The notes beneath the pieces are model-generated. The model ran no database searches. It was not told the DNA's origin and was given only the letters and a program-made list of their open reading frames with translations. A DNA stretch of 64,000 bases from Eurosta solidaginis (taxonomy: Eukaryota; Arthropoda; Insecta; Diptera; Tephritidae). Shown piece by piece: positions 1 to 11,117 of this stretch. A program made the translations under genes and the position numbers. Position 1 is the first letter of the stretch. Every line of letters starts with the position of its first letter. The stretch lies in NCBI RefSeq assembly GCF_040869045.1, contig NC_090324.1, forward strand, positions 193,004,028 to 193,068,027, written 5' to 3'.

Positions 1-843
1 GCCGTTATTTTTCGTAATGGAAATCCTGCTGACGCTAACACTTGGATGACTTGGGAGAGAGATGTTTCAGCAGAGAGAATTTCATGGCTGCCAGAGAGAA
101 TGTCATCTACATATGTTTCTTTCGTCAAAACAGGGACGGCTTTAGGGATAGTTTCTTCTACATCTTTGGCCAGTTGGTGAAGAGTACGTATGGCGAGGTA
201 GGGGGCACAGTTCACACCAAATGCGACTGTTTTCAGACGATAGTCTTTTATGGGGTCGCTCGGAGATGAGCGAAAGACGATCCTCTGATAGTCTCTGTCG
301 TCTTCATGCATTATGATTTGACGATACATTTTTTCTACGTCTCCGTTAAAAACAAATTAGTAGGTACGCCACTTGAGAATCAGAAGCATCAGATTGGGCT
401 GGAGGGTAGGGCCGGTATAAAGAACGTCGTTAAGCGCATGTCCAGATGCCGACTTTTTTGAGGCGTTAAACACGACCCGCACCTTTAATGTCTTTTTCTC
501 GGGTTTGACAACTGCGTGAAGAGGAAGATAAAATGAGAGGAATTTTCCTCCGTCAAATTTTTCATAGGAGCCGGTTTCCTCCATATGATCGAGGGTGATG
601 TATTCTTCTAGGACACTATCATATTGAGTCTTTAAATCCCCTTTATTGTGGAAACTTCTCTCCATTCCAAGAAACTGGCTTAGAGCTGAAGACCGAGAGT
701 GGGATAATGAGATTGACTCTGGGAAGCTGGGTTTAAACGGCAGCCGTACGATGTAACGACCGTTATCATCGCGTGAGGTTGTGGCTGCGTAGAAATTCTC
801 GCAAAACTTGTCTTCTGGGGTTATTTGGGGTTTGGTGGGAACT
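1..843 (-). pseudogene. BEL/Pao pol fragment (BEL-1): reverse transcriptase, broken, cut by window edge
   Basis: This minus-strand frame continues BEL-1 gag-protease into reverse transcriptase, which copies element RNA inside cytoplasmic particles. It closely matches the plus-strand copy at 60278-61303 (roughly nine of ten residues in the first 100). A YVDD catalytic motif lies at about 98-125. Two lesions are clear. One base is missing near 845 (GAGGA-GTT here, GAGGAAGTT in the other copy), throwing the frame out at the end of the protease ORF. A TAA at 357-359 stands where the other copy has CAA (Gln). The window edge removes the remaining RT, RNase H and integrase. A plus-strand frame over 42-269 is only its shadow. 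Family assignment is firm; this copy cannot make RT. Confidence 0.9.
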
Positions 844-2884
844 CCTCCAATTCCCAGAATTTTCGCAATAGAGAGTTAAGATCTTCGTTCGTAACTTCTG
901 ACACTTGCATGCAGAAAGCGTTTACCATCACAGGGGCTCTACCGCTCAGAATCCACCCAAAAATGGTTTTCTGCGCTAGAAGATGGGGGGAAAGTTTCTC
1001 AACGCCATTTTGGATGATTTGCGGTATTACATCACTGCCTAGGACGAGATCTATTTGCGAGGGGGAGTGACAGTTCGAGTCTGCGAGGTTGAGGTGTGCC
1101 CATTTTGCTTGAAGCTTGCTAGTGAGCTTAAGCGAGGGGAGCATTTTTGTTAGCCCGGGTAATACTATTGCCTCTGCACTTATTCTGGTTTTAAAATCGG
1201 GGGATACCAGTGTCAGAGAGCCCAATTTGTTTGAGGTCTGAACTACCTTGCCGCCCATCCCTGATATTTCAAATCTAGAGGGTTTGAATGGGAGTTTGAG
1301 TCTATCTTGGGCACTGGTAGAGATAAAGGTTCGTTCAGATCCCTGATCTACAAGAGCTCTAAGTTTGAAAATTTCTCCTTTATGCTCTATGGGTACGATA
1401 GCCGTGGGTAAAATTATTTCACAATCGTTTTCGGAATAAAACGATTGGACTTGGCTTTTCTGCGAGCATGAAGGGCTTTCATCCAGGGGATTCGCTTTAT
1501 CGAGAGTATTACCGGGTGAGACTGTGGAATTCGTGGTCGTGGCTTGTGAGGCTGTCCTTTGCAATCGTGAGGGTTGTCTTTTCGGCACTTGAGATGTGTC
1601 TTCGTGAAGAACTGAGTTGTGCCGATCTTGACATTGATTGCAAGTTTGAGTACTGGAACAGTCTTTCAATATGTGTGACTGAGAGGGGCAATTGAAACAC
1701 ATATTGTATTCTCTCACAAACCTTCTGCGATCAGAGGTCGACAGCTTCTTAAATTTGAAGCAACCTATAAGGGGGTGAGAGGAGGTTTTACACATAGCGC
1801 ACTTGTACATTGTCCGTTGCTCTGTCATATGAGACTGGGTGTGGCAGGTCGATTTATTTTGAAACGCATGTGACTGTTGGGGTTTAAATGGCGGCTTAGC
1901 TTGTGGGGTGGCTTTAAATTTATTTGGTCGCCATTGATCGACTCGCTCTACGACTTCATATCGAGTTGTGATGAACTGGTCCATTTGCGACCAGTTAGGA
2001 AGTTCTCTTCTTGAAGTCAGAGACTGCTCCCATAACGTGACTGTATTTTCTGGGAATTTAGAGGTAACCAGATAAATAAGTATGGGGTCCCAGTTATCTG
2101 TGGAGACTTGTTGCGTGGCGAGAATTTGAAGGCAATTATTTACCGACGAATGCAACCTTTGAATGTCTTCCCTGTTTTCCGTGGTGATCGTTTTTAAATT
2201 CATCAGAGCCCGTATTTGATTATCTACGAGAACTCGTCTGTTCTCGTATCGGGACTTTAGGGCTTCCCACGCTAAGGCAAAGTTGTCATCAGTCAAGGGA
2301 AATTGGTTGACTATTTGAGCTTGGGTTTTGTATCTGAGGTGATACAATTTTTGCGCTTGGGAGAGTTTCGGGTGGTTAATATAAACGGCTGTGAACATGT
2401 TACGAAATGAGGGCCATTTTTCATAACCACCATAAAATATTTCGGTATCGCAGGGAGGGATTTTTAGCGAAATACCGGAGTTGTCGGATGGACCTGGTGT
2501 GACGGTAGGGGGAGCGGGGGCATTTGCTTGTTTAAGCAACTGAAGCTGGTCTTCGATCTGGGCTTTTGTGTCTTCGTACGCTATGAGATAGGACCTGTAT
2601 ATGCTATTAGCAGATGTTGGAAAATCTTCGGGCAGGTCCTGATCTGGGGTTTCGACAATCTTATCGAAGACGGTTTGGACTCTATTCCAGAATTTTTCTA
2701 TGTTTGAGTTTTTTATTTTGAGTGAGGACTCCGTGTTGTCTTGGAGCGACGTCGACATAAACCGAGCACAATATTCCATAAAATTGTCCGTTTCGGATGT
2801 AAATTTTTTTGGGGCAGACGAGATTTTAAATCTTTCAACTCCTAGAGTTTTGTAGCCACCTTTTTTGGTTTCATCGTCACCCAT
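821..2884 (-). CDS. gag: BEL/Pao gag with zinc knuckles and aspartic protease (BEL-1)
   Basis: An open 687-codon frame starts at an ATG (2884) and reads as BEL/Pao gag followed by protease. The N-terminal third has the helical DUF1759-type gag region. Around residues 365-420 is a double zinc knuckle (C-x2-C-x4-H-x4-C, then C-x2-C-x4-H-x4-C) separated by a basic linker. A DUF1758-type retropepsin region follows, with D-Q-G at the position of the catalytic D-T/S-G, a variant I recall in insect BEL elements. The frame ends by a one-base deletion rather than a natural stop: after ELEEF the reading shifts, and RT continues in another frame down to position 1. Gag would package the RNA; the protease would cut the polyprotein. 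It is the best preserved BEL gag in the window. Copy 60034-63618 lacks its zinc knuckle and protease. Confidence 0.88.
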   Translation of the reverse strand: MGDDETKKGGYKTLGVERFKISSAPKKFTSETDNFMEYCARFMSTSLQDNTESSLKIKNSNIEKFWNRVQTVFDKIVETPDQDLPEDFPTSANSIYRSYLIAYEDTKAQIEDQLQLLKQANAPAPPTVTPGPSDNSGISLKIPPCDTEIFYGGYEKWPSFRNMFTAVYINHPKLSQAQKLYHLRYKTQAQIVNQFPLTDDNFALAWEALKSRYENRRVLVDNQIRALMNLKTITTENREDIQRLHSSVNNCLQILATQQVSTDNWDPILIYLVTSKFPENTVTLWEQSLTSRRELPNWSQMDQFITTRYEVVERVDQWRPNKFKATPQAKPPFKPQQSHAFQNKSTCHTQSHMTEQRTMYKCAMCKTSSHPLIGCFKFKKLSTSDRRRFVREYNMCFNCPSQSHILKDCSSTQTCNQCQDRHNSVLHEDTSQVPKRQPSRLQRTASQATTTNSTVSPGNTLDKANPLDESPSCSQKSQVQSFYSENDCEIILPTAIVPIEHKGEIFKLRALVDQGSERTFISTSAQDRLKLPFKPSRFEISGMGGKVVQTSNKLGSLTLVSPDFKTRISAEAIVLPGLTKMLPSLKLTSKLQAKWAHLNLADSNCHSPSQIDLVLGSDVIPQIIQNGVEKLSPHLLAQKTIFGWILSGRAPVMVNAFCMQVSEVTNEDLNSLLRKFWELEEFPPNPK

Positions 2885-3507
2885 TTTTGAGCTTTGTTTT
2901 ATGACGCTTACAAATGAGAATTAACAAAAATTTAACTTCAGAGAGAAAAAACTTTTTTTTTTTTTTGAATAGAGAGTATTTGCTTTTAACTATGTGAGAG
3001 AGTTAAGTTTAAATATTCACGTTAAATAGCAAGAGAGAATAATTTTCAAAACCAAAAAAGAGTTTTGAAGTTAAATTTATTTGAGGGTGAGACTGAGCAA
3101 ATTTGACCACTGTGCTGCGTTTGCACTATATTTAATATATTTAACATGTATATGAGGGTGGTTTAAATATACGTGGGAAAAATTATGTGAGATATATGTA
3201 TATATACGTATTAAAAAGTATCTCGAAGGGGGTAAATTATTATAATTTTGATACGTGAAATTAATTCGTATGAGATTATCTAAAAAATGTGTCTTTTTTT
3301 TTGTGTTTTCGGTGTGACTTAGAGGAGTCTTATTAAACTTCGATTTGTTGGACTGTAGAGGCTTTGAGGCGAGAGAAATTAGTAGCTTATCGAAATTCTT
3401 AATGGGGATTGAGAATTTACAGCTGCACCACTCTTGTACCACTGTGCACGAGATTTTATTTCACCGCTTATGTCGTTTTCTTTCTTTTGTATATCCGTAT
3501 GTATGTA
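2885..3507 (-). other. BEL-1 upstream leader / probable LTR sequence, no gene
   Basis: This stretch lies upstream of the BEL-1 gag start (minus orientation). It is AT-rich with a run of T at 2951-2965. I found no second LTR copy, so LTR limits and primer site cannot be set. The errantivirus interrupts it at TGTA (3504-3507), and host sequence resumes at 11118. Short frames here show no recognisable domain. Confidence 0.45.
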
Positions 3508-3888
3508 TGTTAGCACGACGCACGCCAAATAGTAAAGCAAGAAGACACTTGTTGCACAAGCTGGTAAACAAAATTCCATAACGAAACATAACACCACGAA
3601 AATAACTAAGAATGCAGCAAGCGGTGAGAAATACATCGTCAACATTTCAACCAAGTCATAACATCATGAAAATAAGCAGAAATGCAGCAAGCGGTGGGAA
3701 GCGCATCGTCAGCGAATTCACAAAGCGGCAACAGCAGCGCAGTCGGTAGAGCGGCGACAAAATAAGTTAGTTGTAAGAAAATAATATTTGTAAAAGTTAG
3801 TTCTAACTCTGACATTGAGTAATAAAGGAGCCATAGCTCCCAATAAAAACATTTTTTTTTCAACTAAATAACCTTTAGTAATTTAACT
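3508..3888 (+). repeat. Errantivirus 5' LTR
   Basis: It starts TGTTAGCACGACG and ends AATTTAACT, and matches 10734-11113 except for four substitutions and one base in a T run. AATAAA at about 3821-3826 is a plausible polyadenylation signal. At 3738-3754 it contains a stretch nearly identical to the D-arm of tRNA-Lys (see findings). As the 5' copy it would hold the promoter. Confidence 0.93.
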
Positions 3889-3906
3889 GGCGCCCGAGCA
3901 GGGACC
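3888..3906 (+). other. Errantivirus primer binding site (tRNA-Lys type)
   Basis: TGGCGCCCGAGCAGGGACC directly follows the LTR and shares its first T with the LTR end. It is complementary to the 3' end of a tRNA-Lys(UUU)-type primer apart from one wobble-compatible position (recalled tRNA sequence). The same 19 bases occur at 26228-26246 in gypsy-2. Confidence 0.85.
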
Positions 3907-4209
3907 AGCGCGAGTGTCGGAAAGTAGTAGTGCCTGAAAATCAATAAGTAAGGCCACGCGAGTGACGTATATAAAAAAAAAAAAACGTTAAAAGTGCCTG
4001 AAAAATAACAAGTAAGTCCACGCGTCTACAACGGCACCGGGAAGTGGAATAAGCAGTACGACCGAGGTACCCAAGTACCAGGAGGGAAAAGGACGAACAC
4101 CGAAGCGGCGAAAACCCCACATCCAGCGTTGGACATGATACTAGCGTAAGATTAAATAGTAATAAGTAAATAATTGAAAACAAAAATAATAATAACAATT
4201 GAAAAAAAG

Positions 4210-4560
4210 AGAAAAAGAAATTATTATGAAAAGTAGATCTAATTGTGCTTTGTGAAAGAAAAGAAAAATTAAAAGAGAAATTAGCATACAAATCCATAAA
4301 ATCAAAGATAAAAATTTACACAGAAATCATTGCGAGAAAGTAAATTGAGTTGCGCTTGTGAAACAAAAAAGAAAAGGGAATTATTGTGAAAAGTAAATTT
4401 AATTGCTTTTTGTGAAAGAAAAATTAACTAGAAATTAGGAAACAAATCCATAAAATCTAAAGAAAATATTATACAGAAATCATTGGGAAAAGTAAACAGA
4501 GTTGTGCCTTGTGAAAAAAAAGAAGAACTAAAAGAAATTAGCAATCAAATATAAAAAAAA
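4210..4560 (+). repeat. Imperfect tandem duplication in the errantivirus leader
   Basis: Between the primer site and gag the leader carries about two A-rich units of roughly 155-160 bp. Matching landmarks are a GAAAAGTA...TGTGAAAG block (4225/4385), AAATCCATAAAATC (about 4289/4446) and ACAGAAATCATTG (about 4320/4475). A poly-A run (4553-4570) precedes the gag ATG. In gypsy this leader position holds insulator repeats; I see no clear match to the su(Hw) site here. Confidence 0.7.
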
Positions 4561-4581
4561 AAAAAAAAAATCTTTAGGAAA

Positions 4582-6078
4582 ATGCCAGGATCCGCGGAGG
4601 AACTCGTTGATCAATTGAACCAACTTAGGTTGGAATACGGAAATACCCGTCAGGGAAATCTTCCCGTCTCTAATACGACGGCAGTAGAATCAGCAGCTAT
4701 AGAAGCGTTAGATAGAATGAATAGGACTTCCCCTAATGATTTGCCACCAGACCATAGTGTTACATTAAACGCGCAAAATATAAACGATCTAGATAGGGTA
4801 CCAGATATGGTAAAATGCCTGAGAGAATTCTCAGGACGACCAGGTGAATTTAGCTCCTGGAGAAAAAGTGTCGACAGAATACTAAAAGCATATTAATCTT
4901 TGAAAGACACACCTAAATATTTCGCCATACTACATACAATCAGACACAAAATTGTGGGCGATGCCGACACGGCTCTCGAATCCTATAGTACTCCACAAGA
5001 TTGGATGCATATTAGAAAGTGCCTCATGATGCACTATTCCGACAAGAGAGATATTGGTACTTTAGAATACCAAATGACCACAATGGCCCAGCGCCACGAT
5101 GATATCTCTACCTTCTATCAGAAGGTTTATCAACATCTTTCACTAATCCTTGACAAAATTTCCTGTCTCGACTTGGGCGAAGAGTCCATCAGAGCCATGA
5201 CAAACTCCTACAGAGAGAAAGCTCTGGATACGTTTATTCGCGGGCTTAATGGAGACCTACCCCGTCCCCTCAGTATCCGTGAACCAACCACCCTGCCACA
5301 GGCATTGCACCTGTGTCAAAAACTTGATAACATGTCCTTCCGAATGAACCACGCGAACACTGTAAATAGATGAATTATCAATGGACCGCCACGACTACCA
5401 CGAAATACCACAAATTATAACAATAACAGACCCTTCTATCCCGAGCTGACTTATTCCTTAGCACCAAAACCTAGTTTTGCACCGAGGTTGCAACAGTTTA
5501 ATCGAAAACCAAATAGGTACCCAAATAATCCATTCATTCCACAGACAAATCGTCCTAGCAACTACAATTACCCCGGATATGACCAAGGATTCCGCACGGG
5601 ATACTACGGCCAAACCAATTATCCCCAGTATAACCCATATTTCCGTTCGAACCCAACAAGATACAACAATCAAGATAATTACTCCAATAATAACAGAAAT
5701 AATCTACCACCAAAACCACCAGTACCAATGGATGTAGACCAGTCCATACATTCCAGGCAGGTCAACTATCAAAACCGGCCGCAGAATAACCAAAACAACT
5801 TCGCGCAGAAGCGTCCCCTTTCTACCCAACATCCTCACGCACCAAATAAAATGCAAAGAACTTTTTACGCCAATACGGACTACACTAAACCGGATGAATA
5901 CTACAATCAGGTAGATCCTCACCAAATCTACGGGGATAATCCCGTCCTAACTAATTATGGAAATGAAAATCAACCAGACCACATACCAAAAAGTAACCTT
6001 AATTTAATCACAAGCAATAATCCGGCCCTGAACGGGCAGGATTGCACCGAACTAGATACTATTCATTTTTTAGACTAA
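4582..6078 (+). pseudogene. gag: Errantivirus gag, two in-frame stops
   Basis: One frame from ATG 4582 to TAA 6076-6078 encodes a gag protein of about 498 codons. This would be the capsid-forming structural protein that assembles particles around element RNA. The first 260 residues are helical capsid-like sequence. The last 200 are rich in Asn, Pro, Gln and Tyr, with no CCHC zinc knuckle, as in errantivirus gags. Two premature stops interrupt it: TAA at 4894-4896 and TGA at 5371-5373. Each is one C-to-T step from a sense codon (CAA, CGA); that origin is inferred. The end overlaps pol in the -1 frame, with a slippery heptamer just before the gag stop. Confidence 0.88.
6066..6072 (+). promoter_or_regulatory. 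TTTTTTA slippery heptamer for -1 gag-pol frameshift
   Basis: T TTT TTA sits in the correct X-XXY-YYZ phase of the gag frame, four bases before the gag stop (6076-6078). Slipping back one base gives the pol frame, which is open across this point and leads into the protease. This heptamer class is known from retroviral frameshift sites. Confidence 0.82.
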
Positions 6079-9000
6079 CTCCATCTTCACTCCCCTATTA
6101 CGAATTCATTGCTAGGAGCGGAGATGGACTAGACTTTCTAATAGATACCGGCTCGAATAAAAATTACATACAATCCTCGAGGATAAGAAATCCAATTCCT
6201 AATGAGCATACTTTTAAAGTTAACTCTGTCGCAGGAGACATAGAGATCACTCACCACACGTACGTGGATATTTTCGGACACGGCGTAGGCAAAATTAAAT
6301 TTTTCATTTTACCAACATTAAACTCCTTTCACGGAATAATAGGTAACGACACGCTCAAACAACTGCAAGCAACAATCCACACTGATAAAAATATGATGAC
6401 AATTTTCGAAAATATAGTTAACCCTCTAAAACAAAGGGCATCAGAAGAAGTGAATAATGTAGGAATAAAAATACCACATCTTTCTGCCGAAATTCAATCA
6501 AAAATTAATGGCATAATTGGGAAATGTCCAAATCTGTTCTCGGATCCCGACGAAAAACTAACATATACTACTTTAGTAAAGGGCGAAATCCGCACTACCA
6601 GCGACACACCCGTATATTCCAAGCCTTATCCTTATCCAATGGCGCTTAAAGAGGAAATAGAAAGGCAAATAGAGGAACTCCTAGATAACGGGATAATTAG
6701 GAGATCAAAATCCCCCTATAACTCACCAGTCTGGATAGTCGACAAAAAGTTGGACGCCTCTGGTAAAAAGAAATACCGGATGGTGATCGACTATCGAAAG
6801 CTCAATTAAATTACAATCCCCGATAAGTACCCTATACCAGAAATAAATGAGGTTCTTGCAAACCTCGGAAATAATTCACTATTTACCTTTGTTGATCTTA
6901 AAAGCGGATTTCATCAGATTCCACTTCGTGAGTCCGATATCGAGAAAACGGCATTTTCCGTAAACAACGGAAAGTACGAATTTCTCCGATTGCCATTTGG
7001 GCTAAAGAATGCCCCTTCCACATTTCAACGGGCACTGGATGATATCCTCCGGCAACATATCGGTGTAAGATGTTACGTCTATATCGATGATGTAATAATA
7101 TTTGGGAAAAACGAAGAGGAACACTTAAAAAATATTGAATTAGTGTTCAGAACCCTAGAGAGTGCAAACATGAAAATACAGCTAGACAAGTGCGAGTTTG
7201 CCAAACAGGAAGTAGAATTCCTGGGGTACGTTGTTACCCCGGAAGGAATAAAAACAAACCCAAAAAAGGTAGAAGCCATAGTTAATATGCCTCCTCCTAA
7301 AAATCTTAAGGAACTTCGTTCGTTCCTTGGCATGGCAGGCTATTATAGAAGATTTATTCAGGACTTTGCCAAGATCGCCAAGCCGCTTACGGCCATTTTG
7401 CGAGGCGAATTTGGAAATATTTCCAAAAACGCATCAAGGAAGCAATTCATTACCCTAGATCAGGAAGCATTAAATGCATTCGACAAAATAAAAAACACCC
7501 TTACTTCACCGGACATCGTTCTGTCCCATCCGAATTTTGAAAAGGACTTTGAACTGACCACGGACGAATCCGACTTCGCAATAGGCGCCGTACTATCACA
7601 AAATAAAAAACCCATAACATACATATCCAGAATCCTCAACAAAACTGAAGAATCTTATGCAACCAATGAAAAGGAGATGCTGGCCATTATCTGGTCCTTA
7701 AGCTCCTTAAGGAACTACTTGTACGGGTCAAGAAAAGTAAATATATTTACCGACCACCAACCGCTTACATACGCTTTAAGTACAAGGAATACGAATAGCA
7801 AAATGAAACGATGGAAAGCAATCCTGGAGGAATATAATTACGACCTGAAGTATAAACCAGGGTACTCCAACTTGGTCGCAGACGCCTTATCAAGGATACC
7901 TCCCCAAATAAATTCCCTCACTCCCACAATCCACAGTGACGAGAGCTCAAGCCATAACCTCATACCATGTACAGAGGCCCCAATAAACGTTTTTAAAAAT
8001 CAAATATTTTTCAAGCAAGACGAAACATCTTCATATCAATTTAAAATAATATTTCCAACAATCCATCGTCACATAATTACAGAACCCCAATATGACAATC
8101 AAATTCTCACTACGCACCTAAAACGATACCTTAACCCCTCCATCATCAACGGAATCAACACAGATGAAAGGATGATGGGCATGATCCAAAACATCTATCC
8201 ACTACATTTTAGTAACTATAAGATACGCTATACCCAAAAATTAGTTGACGACATCACCAACGAACAGGACCAGGAAAACACCATTTTAGACATCCATAAA
8301 CGCGCACACAGAAATGCAGTTGAAAACAAAGTACAGATTCTGGAAAAAAGCTATTTCCCAGGAATGCTCAGCAAAATAAAAAGAATTGTAACTAATTGCA
8401 CAACTTGCAAAGAAAACAAATACGAACGCCATCCCAACCAACCCAAAATTGGCGAGACGCCATTACCCACATATCCCGGACACACGGTCCACATAGACAT
8501 TTTTTTAACAGAAGGTAAAGTAATTATGACTGCCCTGGAAAAATTTACGAAATACGCACAAACAAGGAAGCTTTCAAGCAGGGCAATAGTAGACGTTAGA
8601 GGTCCTTTAAGAGACTTGATTTTCTATTTCGGAGTGCCAAAACTGATTGTAATCGACAACGAACCTTCATTGAATTCTAGTTCAATTAAATTTATGATGA
8701 CGGACGAGTTGGGAATAGAAGTTTTTACAACACCACCATACAAAAGCCAGGCAAACGGGCAAGTAGAAAGGTTCCATTCTACTCTGGTGGAAATAATGCG
8801 TTGCCTCAAAGAGAATGGAGGACACAGGAACTTTGACGAGCTCCTAGAAAGAGCTGTGTCGGAATACAATCATACTATCCATTCTGTGACTAAAAAGAGG
8901 CCAGTAGATTTATATTTCGGTAGAAACGTTACGTTTACTCCAGAAGATATAGAAAGAAGTAGGCAAAGTAACTTAGAGAAACTGGCACTTAAACAGAGAA

Positions 9001-9200
9001 AGGACATAGAATACCACAACAGAAAGAAACATAACGTAAAATCATATTTACCAGGTTAAATCATTTACGTCAAGAAAAACAGGAGGTTAGGGACTAAATT
9101 AAGTAAGCCATATACTAAGGAAATAGTTAAGGAAGATCGAAATAGTACAGTAATTACCGAAAAAGGACAAATAGTACACAAAAGTAGGATACGCAACTAA
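6073..9200 (+). pseudogene. pol: Errantivirus pol: protease, RT, RNase H, integrase; two stops
   Basis: One frame carries all pol domains in gypsy order. The protease has DTG at 6144-6152. RT has the LPFGLKNAP region near 6990 and YIDD at 7080-7091. RNase H has TDESDFAIGAVL near 7560, TDHQPLTY near 7750 and DALSR near 7880. Integrase has an HHCC finger around 8300-8420 and D, D, E residues at VHIDIF, VIDNEP and GQVERFHST. The frame closes at TAA 9198-9200. Two earlier stops break it: TAA 6807-6809 in the RT fingers, where related elements have Gln, and TAA 9057-9059 after integrase. Translation would halt before the RT palm, so this copy is inactive. Pol would be made as a gag-pol fusion by -1 frameshifting at 6066-6072. 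Confidence 0.9.
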
Positions 9201-9216
9201 TTAAACGATGTGTAAA

Positions 9217-9231
9217 ACTTCTTCTTTGCAG
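9217..9231 (+). promoter_or_regulatory. Putative 3' splice site for the env mRNA
   Basis: A pyrimidine-rich tract ends in TTTGCAG at 9231, just after the pol stop. The env frame is open from 9188 and shows a signal-peptide-like stretch right after this CAG. Errantivirus env is made from a spliced RNA whose leader exon supplies the start. I could not identify the donor. Confidence 0.7.
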
Positions 9232-10717
9232 ATTTTTCATACCGCTCTGCTTAGCAGAGGTACAAATACCGGACTACTCTAACTCCCAACTTGTAACAAT
9301 AGAAAAAGGAACAGCCAAACTACAGACCGGAACATTTAGAATAATACACGAAATCGACATTGACAAATACAACGAAATCCTGGAGCATATAGAACTGAAA
9401 ACACAAGCAGAAGAACTCTATAAAAATCCCAATTATCCCTTCTTACCCCTTCTCATATCACAAATTAAGGCTCATCTAAATAATCTAAAAATAGAAGGAA
9501 GATCGAAAAGGTCACTAAATTTCATAGGTAGTGCGTGGAAATGGATCGCAGGAAATCCAGACCACGAGGATCATGAAATAGTTTTGAATAAATTAAATAA
9601 CGTCCTTGAAAATAATAACAATCAGCTTATTATTAACAAACTAACAATAAAAAAGATAAATGAAATTACAAATATTACAAACAATATTACCAAGGAATTG
9701 CAAAATGACAAAAGCAGGGAAATAGAAGCATTTTTGAAATTGAAATACAAATTAGAAATTTTAAAGGAAGAAAACATAAATATAGCATATGCAATTCATT
9801 GGGCTAAAGCCAATATAGTAAACTCATATATTATGTCAAGTGAAGAAGTAGACATTGCCAAACAGATTTTCGAAAAAGATAATATTCCGTTTATAAATTT
9901 GGATGAAGCTTTAGAATTTTCACAAATTAAAATAGCAACAAATGGCAAAATTATCATTTATATCATAAGTCTACCCACGGTAGAAGAACAAACTTGTAAA
10001 ACAATAGACATTAGAGCAATAAAGAAAAACAATAAGATTAATAAAATAAATTTCGAATCAATACTTACCTGTGAAAGAAACCTTTACGGCATACAAAAAG
10101 AATGTAAACAATACAACTCAATTCAAATATGTTCAAAAAATAATTTATTAGATTTAAGTAGGGACTATTGTATAAGTAATCTCCTAAACAGCCGCTTGCC
10201 GAACTGCACAGTGACCAACAGTCAACACATACCGGAAGTTGAAGCACTCTCACCAGACATCCTATTTTTGAACGACTTTAAAGGAGAAATCGTAATAAAC
10301 GAAGAAACTACATCCCTTAACGGCACATTTATAATACACTACAACAACGCTACAATTATAATCAACGGGAAAAAATTTTCCAATACAGAAAAGCGCACAA
10401 GCAAGCCCCTACCCGCTATGCTTCAGCCATTTTCAGAATCAAATAGAACCGAAGAAATATTGTCCCTACAAATGCTAAAGCAGATAAACATAAATAACAC
10501 CAAACTAATAGAATACACAAAATCTGCAAATCATTTCAACTATGCTACTAATATCAGTATCGCACTGGTAGCTATAATCATTATTATATCCATTACAAGG
10601 TCAAGAATACCCCCCAAAAAGGTCAACCAGCAGCAGCCCATCGAACTGACAGAGGCTGCAATAGAGGGGCTAAATCAAATATTTCCAAAACCCAGCACCT
10701 CAAACGCGGACGTTTGA
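9232..10717 (+). CDS. env: Errantivirus envelope glycoprotein (F-like), open frame
   Basis: The frame runs without a stop from the splice acceptor to TGA 10715-10717, about 495 codons. The start codon must come from a spliced leader exon, because no suitable ATG is near. A hydrophobic signal-peptide end precedes AEVQIPDYS. A furin-type site, RSKR, is encoded at 9500-9511 and is followed at once by a conserved fusion-peptide-like segment with FIGSAWKWIAG. A coiled, Asn/Ile-rich region follows. A C-terminal membrane helix (about 10535-10595) and a short cytoplasmic tail end the protein. The layout matches errantivirus Env proteins related to baculovirus F, which act in membrane fusion and possible spread between cells. 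It is the only undamaged gene of this copy. The frame is clear; function is inferred from family. Confidence 0.87.
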
Positions 10718-10722
10718 ATTTC

Positions 10723-10732
10723 AGGGGGGGAG
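10723..10732 (+). other. Polypurine tract of the errantivirus
   Basis: A G-rich purine run (AGGGGGGGAG) lies one base before the 3' LTR start at 10734. It is the expected primer for plus-strand DNA synthesis. The env stop is a few bases upstream. Confidence 0.85.
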
Positions 10733-10733
10733 C

Positions 10734-11113
10734 TGTTAGCACGACGCACGCCAAATAGTAAAGCAAGAAGACACTTGTTGCACAAGCTGGTAAACAAAAT
10801 TCCATAACGAAACATAACACCACGAAAATAACTAAGAATGCAGCAAGCGGTGAAAAATGCATCGTCAACATTTCAACCAAGTCATAACATCACGAAAATA
10901 AGCAGAAATGCAGCAAGCGGTGGGAAGCGCATCGTCAGCGAATTCACAAAGCGGCAACAGCAGCGCAGTCGGTAGAGCGGCGACAAAATAAGTTAGTTGT
11001 AAGAAAATAGTATTTGTAAAAGTTAGTTCTAACTCTGACATTGAGTAATAAAGGAGCCATAGCTCCCAATAAAAACATTTTTTTTCAACTAAATAACCTT
11101 TAGTAATTTAACT
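10734..11113 (+). repeat. Errantivirus 3' LTR
   Basis: Matches 3508-3888 with four substitutions and one T-run difference. TGTA follows at 11114-11117. The start is set by the polypurine tract and the end by the target duplication. Confidence 0.93.
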
Positions 11114-11117
11114 TGTA

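Larger units (their letters stand above)
3508..11113 (+). mobile_element. Errantivirus (Ty3/gypsy with env), nearly complete, 7.6 kb
   Basis: Two near-identical LTRs (3508-3888 and 10734-11113) bound gag, pol and env in errantivirus order. The target duplication is TGTA (3504-3507 and 11114-11117). It fits the YRYR target preference of errantiviruses, and the last LTR base overlaps the primer binding site, also typical. The LTRs differ by four substitutions and one T-run indel over 380 bp, so the insertion is fairly recent. Gag and pol each carry two stops, while env is open throughout. The copy could therefore move only with help from another element. It inserted into AT-rich sequence next to the BEL-1 start. 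Confidence 0.93.

Noticed and set aside
42..269. 75-codon plus-strand frame
   Set aside because: Antisense shadow of BEL RT; the same shadow occurs antisense to the other copy at 60878-61105.
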